This document shows, in pieces, positions 1 through 12,022 of a stretch of DNA of 64,000 nucleotides. The stretch comes from Euglena gracilis. Taxonomy: Eukaryota; Euglenida; Euglenophyceae; Euglenales. Position numbers and translations under genes: made by a program. Where the stretch lies: contig CP154954.1 in NCBI GenBank assembly GCA_039621445.1, positions 22,084,954-22,148,953 of the forward strand. The letters run 5' to 3'. Below the pieces are notes generated by a model, which did no database searches, had not been told where the DNA came from, and saw only the letters and a program-made list of their open reading frames with translations. Numbering within the stretch: position 1 is the first letter of the stretch; every line of letters starts with the position of its first letter.

Positions 1-73
1 GGGTGATGTTGAACGAATTTCGGACCTTTTCCAAGTGGTTGGTTCATTGTAACAAAGTATCCAAGATTTTGCA

Positions 74-510
74 TTGAGTTTGGATGAGATTCCTGCAAAA
101 TCCCGCAACCCCCCGCACTTTGCCCCTGAAAACCGTGTTTTCGGTAGTCAAAATGCAACTTCCAGCTCACAACGCGCTTTTCGCACATCAACCGAAGCAT
201 CTTCGGATGCCCGACATCCAACTCGCGACTTTGTGCATCAAATTCGTGATTCGTTGGATGCCAATCCTTCCAAAAGCGCAATATGTGCACCCTTACAAGC
301 ATCTTCCGATGCGCATGCCCTACAAGCATCCACGGATGCACATGATCATGAACATGCCTACAATCGCGATTACAATCGCCCGTTTATACCACAACTTAAG
401 ATTCCCCCCCCTAAGGGTGAATCTTCGGATGATGAACCGGTTTTTACCACAAATACCGCGAATCATCCGGTTTACAACAAGAAATTCGCGAATCGGGACT
501 GATTCGCGGT
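74..510 (+). other. Open frame upstream of gag, possible Gag N-terminal extension
   Basis: An open frame without an ATG near its start runs from 74 to a TGA at 500-502. It is rich in Ser, Asp, His and Asn and has repeated QAS[ST]DAH-like stretches. Base composition, with frequent tcgcg, matches the gag ORF that follows in a different frame, so it may be the gag leader separated by a frameshift near 500, or simply untranslated leader. Bases 1-73 show nothing recognisable. Confidence 0.3.
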
Positions 511-2262
511 ATGAGCCATACCCCTACCCCAGGTATTGGCCATGGATCGCGAATGCGAAACACGGAATTCACCGCGGTTCCCCGATTTGCGGGTGAACAA
601 CGGGCTTCCTACCCCCCTGGTATGTTGCCACACCCCGAATCGCGGAATCGCGACCCTTTACAATCCGAATCGCGGTATCGCGAACCACAACCATACAATT
701 CGCGGAATTGCGATGTACCAAATACCCATGGTACCTACGGTACCATGAGTATCATTATGGATGCGTATTCGCGCATGCCACAACAACAACCTTACCCCAA
801 CAATTACGATGTAAATCGCGGTCTACAACGCGATTTAAAAGGTACAATCACAATTGCCAACAAGGTTAAGCCACAATGGGACGGAGATCCCACAACTTGG
901 GAACAATTTTGGCGCGACTGGACATACTACTGGGACTTGAAGGGTTCAACCCCAGACGGGAACCCTGAGGTAATCAAGATAGAATTCATTGATTGCCTCC
1001 CCAACGAAGAAAACGATCGTGCCCGACAACTTGTGATCCGGAATCGGATTATTTTTGATGAACTGGTTGACCAATATGCGTCAACTTGTTCAAGCCTAAT
1101 TTCGCGAATTACGCTGGAGAAAAAATGGCGGCAATTCGCGCCCAGTGACCGAAAATGGAAGTCAATCGACCTTTGGTATTCCAAATGGTTGGGATTGGCT
1201 TCTGAGGTTGATGAACTGGGAGAGAACCAAATGAAAGAACAATTCGATGCGGTTCTCCTCCACTTCATTCCTACAATTATCAAAGACATTCACCGTGAGG
1301 AACTCGCGGACAACAAACTTACACTTGAACAACGATGGAACTATGTTTCCAAACAAATGAAACTCTCACAACTTTTGGGACAGATACAATCGGCTTACAC
1401 CCACCACCCTACCGCTAGTCTCCCTAGCGGTACGGTAAGTGCCCTACAAAAGACTTCTTCTCCAAAATCCCCACGGGGATACGGTAAACATACAAACTCC
1501 CCAAAGGGAGATACAAAAACGCGCTATCCGCGCTCATCTGACCAATCCTCTGACAAAACTTGCTTTTTGTGCAACAAATCGGGACATACGTCCCGTGATT
1601 GCCCCCACCCTGATACGCGAAAGCGGTATCAGAGTCTAAGGGGTTCACAAACCTCCCGGAGCTCGCGCTCCTCCGGATATTCGCACAAATCTGGACAATC
1701 ACAATCGTCGGGTTATCGACAAAGGTCTTGATCACCGTTCCGCGACCGCGGACGCGATCGCGCACCTCCTGGTCGATCACCCCGACCCCCTTACAAACGT
1801 GATACAAATCGCGACTCATCGCGATCACGTTCGCGAAGTGGATCATCTTCTTCGCGATCGTCATCCGGGAAACCGGATTACAACAAGAACCGTGGTCGAA
1901 CGGGATTCCGTTCACCAAGACCTCCAAGGGGTAAAAGCCCATCACAAAACCGACAACAGTCACAAAACCGACAACAGTGTTCCCTTTGTGGATCACATAA
2001 CCACCATTCGTCCAAATGTTACCGTTCTCGCTCTCCCTGCCCGAACCAACGTCACCACAATGATACAAAACACAACAACAAACACAAGGTCGGGTTCAAA
2101 ATCTCCTCTTTAGAGGAGGGAACCCCGGCTTCGGGCAGGGAGGGGGATGAGAACTCCGAATCCTCGTTGGAGGACGACCGCAATGCGGTCCGCGCATTGC
2201 GCGCTATCTACTCACACAAGAAAACGATAAACAGCCGAAGTGCTGAATCGGACTTGGAGTAG
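511..2262 (+). CDS. gag: Gag-like protein of element A with two CCHC zinc knuckles, interrupted by an in-frame TGA
   Basis: From ATG 511 the frame encodes a nucleic-acid-binding structural protein. Residues 1-90 are rich in S-R-N/Y-R-D/E repeats. A region near residues 110-300 with W-F-W patterns resembles a capsid domain. A zinc knuckle CX2CX4HX4C starts at residue 351 (C-FL-C, base 1561). A TGA follows at 1729-1731. Beyond it the same frame stays open to TAG 2260-2262 through an Arg/Ser-rich stretch and a second perfect CX2CX4HX4C knuckle at 1978-2019. That both knuckles lie in one frame around the stop is what shows the region was one gene. The TGA may be a mutation or a readthrough site; the sequence alone cannot decide. 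The frame continues open after 2262 into the protease. Confidence 0.72.
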
Positions 2263-3255
2263 GGGAGCCCGAGGTCTGTGGGCACGGACCTCTGGGCTGA
2301 TGAACAGACGGAAGTAGGACCTGATCAACCTTACTTTCCCTGCCCATTTGCCTTTTTGGTCGGTACCCGGAAAATTTTCGGGTCCCCCACCCCCCACTCC
2401 AAATTTCTGCCTGGAATGCTGAGCAAAGTAGGAACGGGATCCTGGAATAGTTGGAGAGACAACAACTTCACACCGGATCCTGCACTTTGCGTACCCCCCA
2501 TGGAACGTTTGGTCCAAGCGGAAATCTGAACACAAAATTTTTCCACCAAATGCAAAATTTTGGTCGACACAGGGTGTCGAATTCCCCTTCTCTTTCGAAC
2601 GGGATTAATTCACAACTCCCTCTTGGTGAAAGCCAAGTACCCCATCAAAATTATGACTGCTGACAACAGCCCCATGTGTGGTGGTGACTTGGGATGCTTT
2701 TTGGACATACTCCTCCCCATCATCGCCAAGCACCACTCACAGCCCCCACACATACAAAATTTTCTGGGTACCTGGAGTTACGAATCGGGTATTCGCGGCT
2801 CTGACGTAATTTTGGGTTTTCCGTTCTTGCGTCAGAACCGCCTTATTGTGGATTGCCCCTCCCTCGGTTTGCGCACTACTTCACGCACACAACCCACACC
2901 ACCGAATTTCTCCCCCAAGACATCTTCCCAGATGTCCCCCCGCCTTGCCACAACGTTTTCTACAGCAGAAAAAACCGTTTACTACCCTAGGGGTAAAGAG
3001 AAAGCTGCCCCCCTGCCCACTACACTTTTACCGCACGTTTCCCATGCGGTAGGGAAAGCGAGTAGCCTAACCCCCCACGTTTCACTTGGTTTCAAGGCGA
3101 AAGCCCAAATGCCTGAAGAAAATTCGGTGTGGAGTAGCCGCCCAGCTGCACAACTTTTACGTTTTCCGCCAGGTGTGTCGATTTGGGACACCCCTGTACA
3201 CCCCCCCAGCAGCTACAACTTTCAACACCCCCATACACACACTACACATGACTGA
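2263..3255 (+). CDS. pro: Retropepsin-like aspartic protease of element A
   Basis: This lies in the same frame as gag, with stops at 2260-2262 and 2527-2529. The active-site triad D-T-G is at 2566-2574, in a hydrophobic context (KILVDTGCRIPLLF). A downstream ILGFPFL motif matches the second conserved strand of retropepsins. The C-terminal part from about 2880 is rich in Pro, Ser and Thr and is probably disordered. The frame ends at TGA 3253-3255. That stop overlaps the ATG of the pol frame (ATG at 3248, read as ATGACTGA). Its role by family knowledge is polyprotein cleavage in the virus-like particle. The two in-frame stops mean this copy would need readthrough, or is dead. Confidence 0.7.
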
Positions 3256-5157
3256 CATGCACTACCAGACCGACACCTCCTACCAATGCGCACATTGCCG
3301 GAGAATTTCCACACAACCTGATTTCGACTGTGGATGTATTGTTGAACCTTCCAAACTAATCGTTTTACACAACAACCAGAGTACACTTGGTACCGGAACC
3401 GGTACCGAGTTTACCCTGACCGCTGAACGAGAACACAACACACCGGGTTGTTACCCGTTGTGTGTCGAAGTACATCGACAATTGGACAAACGCGGAATCG
3501 CGTCCCTGTTCGGAATCACGAGAATCGCGCAGCGGGACCTCCAATGGCAGAAAGCCAACCTCTCTGACCCCGAATGGCAGAATGCCAGCCCCTCTAATGC
3601 CCCTGCATACAAGTGGCAGAATGCCAACGACAATCGTCCTCTACACAATACACCTGATACACCTGGTATAATGCCTGGTGAAGTGTCTTCGGACACAACG
3701 TATTACTGATGTGGCTCGGTAAACTGTGTTTCAGCCCTCCATAGGGCTGAAACCGCAACAGTTTTCGCGAACCGCATCTGGAATGCGTTCAATTTTGGAC
3801 AATACCGCATTTTGGAAACTTGGTTTTCCAAAATGGCACAAATCACGAAGTCGATGGACCTACAATTGGAGATTGACGCATTCTCGTCCAAAGCGCATTC
3901 TCGTTTATCCAATTACTGGTCAAGCCATACAAATGCGTTTGATAAGTTTTGGGGTGATGTGGTCCTGTGGCTACATCCTCCTCTGAAACGTATCCCTCTT
4001 GTTGTTGACAAGATCCTTCGGGATCAAGCACGCGGTGTGCTGCTCATTCCTATAAATCCCGAAGCGGAATGGTTCCAACAACTGACGTATGTCACTTTTC
4101 AGTGGTGGGATTTACCGAATGACACCCCTTTGTTTGAATATTTTTGCGGTGTCATGTTACCACCATTGAAAGAAATCATTTTTCGTGTTTGTTTCTTTGA
4201 TGCATTCGGAACTGTTGACCACACTGACAAATTCCTACGGGATGAAGGTCAGAATGACCAAATATACCAACTATCCGCAGTGATAGAAAGCGGTGGTCAA
4301 CATCCCAAATCACAAGAACTATGTACAAAGATCAATCGCGAATTCAGTGATGTTTTAGAACAACCCATCTATGCCCATGACGTAGATCCTGCAATTTGCG
4401 GACCTTTTGGTGTCTGAAAAATCGAACTCAAAGAAGGTGGACAGCCCATGCACCGAAAATTCTTTCGCTGTTCAGGCGAAAGAGAACAAGCTCTCAATAC
4501 AATGATCGAAAAACTGATTGAACGAAAATGGATCATACCCTCCAAAAGCGAGTGGACCTCACAAGCTTTTGTTGTACCCAAGCCTCCCGATGCTTCTGGA
4601 GAGAAGAAGTAGAGACTTGTGCTGGATTACCGTTACTTGAACTCAGAGACAAAAGACGATCCATTTCCGTTACCACTTATCGAGGACCTGATTACAAAAC
4701 AAGCGGAAAACCGACTTTGGTCGATTTTCGACTTAGAGGATGGTTTTCACCAGATGCACTTACACCCTGACTCACAACCATACACCGCATTTGTAACCTC
4801 CCGCGGAGTTTACCAGTGGACGGTGTTACCAATGGGTGTTAAGAATGGCCCAGCCATGTTCCAAAGAATGATACAATGTATTTTACGAGACTTACCGTTT
4901 GCAATGGTATACATTGATGACGTGCTGATTGGCACACCTCCTCCACTTACAAATTCGGGTAGAGATATCCTTGATATTCACTACCGCGATATACGTTCCG
5001 TACTGACAACGTTTCACAAGCATTTGCTTTTCGTCAAAGGTGCAAAAATGCATTTGTTTCGCGAAACGATAAAATATTGTGGACACATTCTTAATAACGG
5101 ACAACGGAGAGCATCTCCAAGCAAACTCGAAGCTATAAAGAAGTGGACACCTGAAAA
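3248..5157 (+). pseudogene. pol: Pol 5' half of element A: linker and reverse transcriptase, truncated
   Basis: This frame opens with ATG 3248 and differs from the protease frame. In-frame stops occur at TGA 3707-3709, TGA 4415-4417 and TAG 4610-4612. A CX2C/CXC cluster lies near the start (QCAHC, DCGC). The reverse transcriptase runs from about 4330: it has a fingers motif near 4619 (LVLDYRYLN), D-L-E-D-GFHQ in the palm, LPMGVKNGPAMFQ, and the catalytic YIDD at 4910-4921. The frame reaches the connection segment KKWTPE and then jumps directly into the integrase C-terminal tail at the duplication breakpoint (microhomology aaaagcgcg, 5154-5162). The missing remainder is at 12198. The stop at 4610 replaces the residue after EKK, where the family has an aromatic or similar residue, so it looks like a point mutation. 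Confidence 0.8.
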
Positions 5158-5665
5158 GCGCGTAGTCGCTATACATTTACAAAAACAAAAACAATTCTAA
5201 CAAGATTACAAATCACAGATATACAACCCAGGTGACCGCGTGTGGGTTCGGAACAGCAGAACCCGCATGCAATCCACGAAGTTGGACCCCCTCTGGATTG
5301 AACCATGTGAGATCCTCGATCGGTTGGGTACAAGTGGGCGTTACAAAGTCGCTTTACCCAACGGGGTTGAGGATGTGCACATGGATGACTTCAAACCATA
5401 CCTGACTCCACCAAACGGTAAAGCAATACCCTGCCTCTACTTTAAACCACGGTCAAAACTGCCCGAAACAGGTGATTTTGTCGTTGACAAAATCCTCGAC
5501 CACAAGGTAGACAGGGGTATACATTACTGGAAGGTGAGGTGGAAAGGCTATGGTCCCGAAGAGGACACCTGGGAACCAGCAACTAGTTTTGTTGGTTACA
5601 TCCAACAAGACTGGAAGCTATGGAACAAACGAAACAACATTGACATTTCTGTAAATACCTTCTAA
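5155..5665 (+). pseudogene. Integrase C-terminal tail and chromodomain, copy 1
   Basis: The frame is fused to the RT connection segment and is interrupted by TAA 5198-5200, where copy 2 reads TTA (Leu). It contains the GPY/F-like module of Ty3/Gypsy integrases ([10 protein letters not shown], near 5287) and a C-terminal chromodomain near 5470-5625 (ILDHKV...[10 protein letters not shown]...DTWEPA). Chromodomains of this type direct integration toward marked chromatin. The catalytic core and zinc domain of integrase are absent here; they lie at 13072-13980. The stop codon is TAA 5663-5665, followed after 16 bases by the next ATG. Confidence 0.82.
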
Positions 5666-5681
5666 GGGAGGATATACAAAG

Positions 5682-6148
5682 ATGTCCAAGATTTTGTCCA
5701 TAGCATGGACTTTTGACAACATGTATAATGGACGGATGCCAAACCATTTTGTCCCTAGCGAAGGACTTTTCGCTAAAGGACTACGGTCCTATACAACCCA
5801 TTTTTACACTTGGAGCTACAATTTTGATTTTACAATTATTGCAAACATACAAATATTTTTGTGTTTGTGTACACTTGGTTGCATGCGTACAATGTTACCG
5901 TACAATGCCTTATTTCTCTGTTTCCCCACAGCTCAGCACTTGCTACTATCTGCTTTTTTTCCAGATGGATGCTGGAGGAATGGGACCTGGTCCCCCATCC
6001 TCCCAACCGTATGTTCCCCCTGGACAACCTCCTACGGGAGGACCCCCTCACCCACAACCTCCTTCGGGAGGACGAGGACTTGCACTCCCTTGCGGAGGGC
6101 AAGTCGCCGTTCGGCATGTACAAGCTGCTCCGGCAGCAGGGCCCGTAG
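5682..6148 (+). pseudogene. Small membrane-protein ORF, copy 1 (frameshifted)
   Basis: This is the counterpart of the intact ORF at 14513-14977. ATG 5682 follows the chromodomain stop by 16 bases, with the same spacer as in copy 2. Two single-base insertions relative to copy 2 (near 5712, and in the T run near 5855) move the reading frame, so the hydrophobic middle and the charged C-terminus sit in different frames and the ORF is broken. The C-terminal part is still open at 5861-6148. See copy 2 for the protein description. Confidence 0.5.
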
Positions 6149-6978
6149 TGGCAAATCCCCCTGTGACTCAACATGCGGTTCCGCATGTTGCTCCAGAGCA
6201 AACGACACTTGGTGGCTTACAATCTTGACCTATGATTCCACAACAAACGGAATCTGCCTATGAACAGTTTGCGGTGCCGCAACCGCGGCCCCCGAGGAGA
6301 TACGATCTGGCTAGTAGCAGTAGCCAACGCGCTGCTTTTGCGGCGGTAGAACAACAATATATCCAATCTGAACAACGACAATGGGCTGAACAACTACGTA
6401 GTCATTATTACCCCGCACAACCTCCACAAGGGCAGTATGCCGCACAACCACCACAAGGGCAGTATGCCACACAACCAGAACCTCCACAAAGGCAGTATGC
6501 CGCTCCCGTTATGCCTCGGTTCCCCAAGAACATGGGTGAACTGACAACGGCATCAACAGATACAATTCGTGACGCTCTGCGCATGTGCGCAGAGGACAGA
6601 TCGGATCCCTTCATCCGAGTGATGTGGGATTCGTACTGCCGACAATTGCTTGCAATCGCCAACAAGCCTATCGCCACCTGGGGCATGTGGTCCCAGAGTA
6701 CGATAGCTGGTAGAATCTTCTTCCAATCCGGAGAATCCGGATTTCCAGACAACGTAACCCTCAGGGACCTGGGAGTCCTGGTCCCGCCTGAGCTCCGCGG
6801 AGTGCACCCAGTGGGTGCTTACGCGGAACACATGCGCCGCTATACTCCTGAACTCACAGAAAGTGAGATGGGTGATGTCCAAATGCAAGAACCAATATAC
6901 TTACCACAACAACGTTTTTCCTCTCCCGCACGCATGCCACCTGCCAGGAACTGGGAGGTTGGTATGCCATCACAATAG
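5965..6978 (+). pseudogene. Accessory ORF A, copy 1
   Basis: ATG 5965 lies directly after a pyrimidine-rich stretch ending in CAG. The product is Pro/Gln/Gly-rich at first, with PPQGQYA-type repeats near 6415-6500 (fewer repeats than copy 2), then a compact domain with conserved Trp, Cys and Tyr residues (for example MWDSYCRQLL) at about 6520-6880. An in-frame TGA at 6226-6228 corresponds to CGA in copy 2, a C-to-T change, so copy 1 is broken. The frame ends at TAG 6976-6978, three bases before the ATG of ORF B in the same frame. I recognise no family. Confidence 0.55.
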
Positions 6979-6981
6979 GCT

Positions 6982-9344
6982 ATGCAGGCCGAAGAGCCAT
7001 ACGATGAAAACTATACCGACGAGATGGCCGAAGAGCCTTATGACGAGTATACAACGGCAGAACCAGAACCGGAGTATACCACGGAAACAGACGAATCACC
7101 TCAACCAGCCGCCAAACCACTACAACCCGTACAAACTCAACCATCGGTACAATCTCAACCGCAACCACCGACAACCCCCGCCGTACCGCTGCCGGAACCG
7201 ACAGCGATACGGGTTGTCGGAGAAAACCCCCTGCGTCCCGTAGTGGACAATATTCACTATGAACGAGTACCACAATCTGCGGTTTTCGCTTACACAACCA
7301 AGGGCGAACAATACCTTCCCCTTGACAAAATTTACGAACTTTGATCCCATTTGGGAGCCATCAACGTAAAAGGAGTGATAATGGATGGCATTGGTCCAAA
7401 CTCCAAAATTTTGGGTATACCCACCTGGGCACTACCCGAAGTTTTGCGTTTGAATGCACCACCACATCCACCTGGTCCAATGGAACAACTCGCTTCGGTG
7501 TCGAACCTTGTGCCGCCAGTAGCTCAACCTACTCCCGCGCCACAAACAAAACCGGTACAAGCAGTTTCCACTGCACAGTCAACATCTACTCCGCCTGCCG
7601 CATCAGCAGCAGGTTCAAACCAACCTGTACCTTTACAAAGAACAGGACCCCCTGCTCAAGCCGCGCAGTCGGCACGTGCAAATGCACCCGCACAATCTAC
7701 AATTCCTGTTCGAGCACCTCCTGTTACAACCGTTTCACAACCGACACCTTCACAACCGGCTTCGGCTGGACAGACACAACCACCTGTTGAACCGGGACAA
7801 CCTTTCTCGGGTCAACCCAGGTTTGAGTCGCCAGCACAACGCGCCACGTACAAGGAAGCTCTACAACATTTGACGGCCCCAGCAAAACCTTACAATGTTG
7901 ACGCGCGCAAACGTCCGCGTGGACCGGAGTTTGCAACACCACCACAAACACGTCCAACACCAGACACACAACGTCGTCGTTTGGACGATGCCCCACAAAG
8001 CACGCAGTCGCAACGGGATCGTCAGGAAAGTGATGACCTGCCGATCCCGCCCAACGTACAACGATCTTTATACGAAATGTATCACCAACTGCGTCCAGAC
8101 AAACCGTCCGTTGACATTGCTGGACATTACACCGCTGGTGTAACCGTTACAATGTGGAGAAAAACACGAGCATTCCGGAAAGACGGTGCATACCGTTGGA
8201 ATGAACAAGAGCGCGAAGCCGCAAAAAGACAGAAAGGCCAGAAAGGCAAAGGAAAGAGCGAAGGCTCACAAACGGGTTACGACCTGGACGTACAATTCAT
8301 GATTGACCATCTGTTCTAGATCTCAGACGGATGTGATACAATCATGCACGAGTACTATGAGGAACAACACCCTTCGGTTGTTGCTCCTGAAGTACATCAC
8401 AACATGGTCAAACTCTACAAGGAAAAAGCCCGTGGCTTTTTCTTCGACGGTACAATTTCCTGTAGGATGGCATCGACAATTTGCTGGGTTTCTGGCAACT
8501 ACTTTTCTGGCTCGGATTTCATTGCATGAACTTCGGTTCATTTGCAATGCCCGCCAGCAAAGCGCACTACTTGCCACATCCAAAGCTACAATACGGATGG
8601 GAATCGTCCTTTGATGCACTGAAGACAATGTTCGACAATATCCGAGAAATCGGACCACAAGGCATACAATGGGAAGTATTCCCACTTCCAAAGGATATAC
8701 AATTGGTGACACACGAAATGTTCTGTTACAATTACCAAATTTTCCTCAACGAACACTAGGGCCCCCACTTCCAAGTGGTCGGAATCGACCTGACATACCA
8801 ACAAAAATTCGTCGTTTGGTGCACCCACTGCCTCCACAAGTTCCCGGTGGACTTCTGGGGTTTTGGCGTGCGCGGTCGGACAACCGACCGCCCAAACGCA
8901 CAAAGGGCGCAGCCCCACCAACGCGAATGGGTGGAGGCCCAACAACAACGAAGACTGCTTGGACACATCTGCCACAATCCCCTCGAAGTCAGGGAAATCG
9001 GATACGCCAGACGAAACCACCGACAAATGCTTCTGCACATGCAGACGTTCCAATGGAGAGCATGGGTGTCCTATGCTCTGGAAATCTACAATTTATTCAA
9101 CCCAAAAAAACTACTCCCACAAGAATACCTCCCTCTTCGACCTGAATGGGACGAAGACGGAAAACGGAGTACATTAAACGCCTATTTGGCGAAACCCTCC
9201 GAAGAGAGGACTTTGCCCCATTTTTCAAGGGCAAACGTACAAATAAGGATGGGTTGGCCATCCCAATACTGGACTGGCTTCCTCGCGGATCGGGAGGAAA
9301 CAAATTTGTCGGATGGCAAAACTTCCGTCTGCGACCACGTATAA
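6982..9344 (+). pseudogene. Accessory ORF B, copy 1
   Basis: ATG 6982 follows ORF A's TAG after one codon. The N-terminus is acidic (repeated EEPYDE), then Pro/Gln/Thr-rich and probably disordered to about 8000. A basic stretch (WRKTRAFRK to KGQKGKGK) follows near 8150-8270. From about 8280 comes an aromatic, Trp/His/Cys-rich globular part. Damage compared with copy 2: TGA 7342-7344 (GGA in copy 2), TAG 8317-8319 (TGG), a 10-base deletion near 8464, and TAG 8757-8759 (TAC). The frame ends at TAA 9342-9344, overlapping ORF C by about 200 bases. No family is recognised. Its place behind integrase is where retroviruses keep env or accessory genes, but nothing here proves an envelope function. 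Confidence 0.5.
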
Positions 9345-9763
9345 AACTCCCTGAACCCCAGCCGGCGCAGTCCGAAGCAGCGCAGTCTGCAGTTGAACAA
9401 CCTCCAACGGCTGCATCATCTACAACGACAACAGCCAAAGCAGCAGCGAAACCTGCAACCAAACGGTCGGAAGAACGTTTGCCACAACCTCCACCTTCAC
9501 CTACAATGTCTGTGGAACACACTCCCGTACATTCTTCAGACTCTTCGTCCGTTTCCTCCTCTGGGTCATCCAGCGATGCGGAAATGGAAGAACGGACAGA
9601 CCATGAACACAGTACACGATCCGTCTCCTCCGAATCTGTGGAGTCTGAACCCGAAGATGCCGGCGTACAACATGCTCTAAGGGCCGAAGGGCCAGCTACA
9701 ACGCCTGCTCAAACACGGCCACAAACACCATTGCCAGACGCGGAACCTGACGCGCCTACATAA
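9146..9763 (+). CDS. Accessory ORF C, copy 1
   Basis: This is an intact 205-codon ORF from ATG 9146 to TAA 9761-9763. The first 70 residues are basic and look folded (EYIKRLFGETLRREDFAPFF and a conserved GWQNFRLRPR). The rest is low-complexity: Ala/Pro/Gln/Thr, then a Ser/Glu/Asp-rich acidic tail. It overlaps the end of ORF B by about 200 bases in another frame. Copy 2 keeps the same start, overlap and stop. It could be an independent gene, or the C-terminus of ORF B reached by frameshifting. The function is unknown. Confidence 0.5.
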   Translation: MGRRRKTEYIKRLFGETLRREDFAPFFKGKRTNKDGLAIPILDWLPRGSGGNKFVGWQNFRLRPRIKLPEPQPAQSEAAQSAVEQPPTAASSTTTTAKAAAKPATKRSEERLPQPPPSPTMSVEHTPVHSSDSSSVSSSGSSSDAEMEERTDHEHSTRSVSSESVESEPEDAGVQHALRAEGPATTPAQTRPQTPLPDAEPDAPT

Positions 9764-9769
9764 TTTGCA

Positions 9770-12022
9770 ATGGCCGAAGTGCCTGCAGACTCCATAACGG
9801 CCGCAGCGCCTTCGGCAGACGTGGTTCCACCTACTCCCACACATGCGGAAGCTGGACAGGAAGCAACTGATGCTGAGATACTCGCATTTCGCGAACTGAT
9901 CACAAGACAACAACGGTAAGGTATCGAAAGATACCAAGACCCCGACGACTTTATACTCATACCACCACAAGTTGGACGTGCTGCCAAACGCGTCCTCGGA
10001 AGCGTCCGAAGTGGCGTGGCCTCGATGGTTGCAATGGTGCGATCGAGGTCTTCTTCTTCAACGCGAAGTCCCCGTACACGGGACTTGGAGAGAAACCCAC
10101 ACCAGAAGCTACGGCTTCCACCACAGCACCGGCAGCAGACGCGGCCAGTTCTACTCCCGATGTCCAAACACCAGAAGTGGTGACAACCACGGCATCGACT
10201 ACGGTCGAAACAACACCACCACATGATATAACACCCGTAGTGGTACACACACCTGAACAGGTGGTACCGACGGTTCCTGACGTACCACCTACCACCACAC
10301 CAACGGTCAAACCTGCTCCAAAGTCGCCTGCAGAACGCCTCCTTCCGCCACAGCGGAAAGAGAAAGGCAGTAAGCCTAAGGCTAAACCACAGCCTGCAGA
10401 ACTGTGCAAACCTGCTGAACGACACAACGAACCAAAACCACCTCCACCTGGGAGTGGTAGCAAATCAGGAAAGCGGGAGAAGACCCCAGCTGCTACCATA
10501 CCAGCACCAACATATACCGAAGTGGCCGGGAAAAGCCGGGTCACTTCTACCCTCCGAGGTAGAACTCGACAAGATACAACGTCTGAGACCTCGCAAGAGG
10601 AAAACATGCCGGTTGACGATAATGCCACCCTTTGGCAAGAGGACATTATCTCCAACCTGCCGAGCGTCGAAGAACGCATTGCCATGATACTATCAGCCCG
10701 CGAACGCGGAATTTTGCTGAACAAGTGGATTGAACCACTCTTCTTCATCGACCAGAAGCATAACTATTATGTTCGCCATATTTGGCGATTCTACAATGCC
10801 AGATCACCAAGAGTGTTTGCCCAATACCTTGGGGAAACATTCCTGTTTGACAATAGGCCGAATGGTCAAACAACTTGGCTCTGTACTGTCTGTCACAACA
10901 TTCGTAACAGCATGCCAGCTGTGCATGTCTGTTATGCTGACAACAAACGGAAAAATTTTCACCACAACGAGTTCGTTCCAAATACAGCCGCTTTGATTTG
11001 CGGTGATTGCATCCTTCCCTGGAGGAAACTGAACAACTTCCGGTGGTCGGAAGAAGACAGAGACCGTCACGTACCAGTTTTCTGTGTCAACTGCCTACGG
11101 GCAGACATATGGTTGCCCGCAGATGGCGGAAATCTCAAGATCGTACCCGGAAGCGAGGACGTTCTGGAAGATTTCCTGAATTTCTACAAAACAAAACGAC
11201 AAATGTACCAACACAAAAGTTTCAAGAAAGCTGAGGCTTTTGACCGCGGCGGAATCGCCTTTGACTTCCAAACTGATTCTGGCGGAATCAGACTTGCTCT
11301 GGAATGTACAAAAGCGCGATTGCCCCTACTCTTCAATGATGATGACTGGAAACGAGTCATTTACCCAATGTTTACAAAGCCTTCAACGGTTTCGGAAACC
11401 ACACAACGATGGTTATTGCCTGACTATTATATATAATACATATAATATATTATTGGTGGAGGAGAGATGGGAGAGATTAGAGTGTCGAGAGATAGAGAGA
11501 GATAGCGATAGGAGCGGAGATGATATATACATATACATATATATATATATACATATATATTATATGTATATACATATATATGTATACATATATATGTATA
11601 CATATATATATAATCCACCTGAACGACATGATTACGAACATTATTCAGAATGGGTTGGAACCATTCTGAAACCACACATAACCCGCTGTGCCTGTGCATC
11701 CCGCGCGCACAACGTTGATTTCAACGCTCTGCCTGGGATGCCACCACAGGTACCAGCAAACCATCCAAGATGGAACTATTACCTATGGCCTGCAACTTTT
11801 CCGAGAGTTTTCTGGGAAAATTTGCAGTTTTACCTCCACAAGCGAGCTGAAACGCTCAAAACCGAACTGCCCAAGGAAATACAAGAAATCAAAAGTTGGG
11901 TGATCCCACGGATCAACATGGATGATCCTGACAAGGATACCCTAGACTTACGTCCAACTGAAATGACCTTGGTACAAGACCCACACATGGGTGAGTACTT
12001 CAAGAAAACCCACAAACGTTGA
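9770..12022 (+). pseudogene. Accessory ORF D, copy 1, with Cys-rich putative zinc-binding region
   Basis: ATG 9770 lies six bases after ORF C's TAA. A helical acidic N-terminus is followed by a long Pro/Thr/Lys-rich linker. A folded region from about 10600 carries three CX2C pairs (CTVC at 10882, then CGDC and CVNC) with interspersed His, suggesting zinc binding. A last domain (EHYSEWVG to HMGEYFKK) ends at TGA 12020-12022. Damage: TAA 9917-9919 (GAA in copy 2), a one-base deletion near 10075, and a TA-rich microsatellite at 11425-11613 that introduces stops. The stretch from 10177 to 11436 is open. No family is recognised; I infer nucleic-acid or protein binding only from the Cys pattern. 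Confidence 0.5.
11425..11613. repeat. TA/TATG-rich microsatellite inside ORF D, copy 1
   Basis: Runs of tatata, tacata and tgtata lie between the codons for LLPDYYI and PPERHDYE. The same site in copy 2 holds a shorter and differently ordered AT repeat, so it has changed since the duplication. A purine-rich gag/gata stretch (11459-11520) is present only here. Confidence 0.9.

Noticed and set aside
5682-12022. Calling the 3' ORFs a retroviral envelope
   Set aside because: No signal peptide, cleavage site or fusion peptide could be identified; only the position is suggestive, so they are left as unknown.
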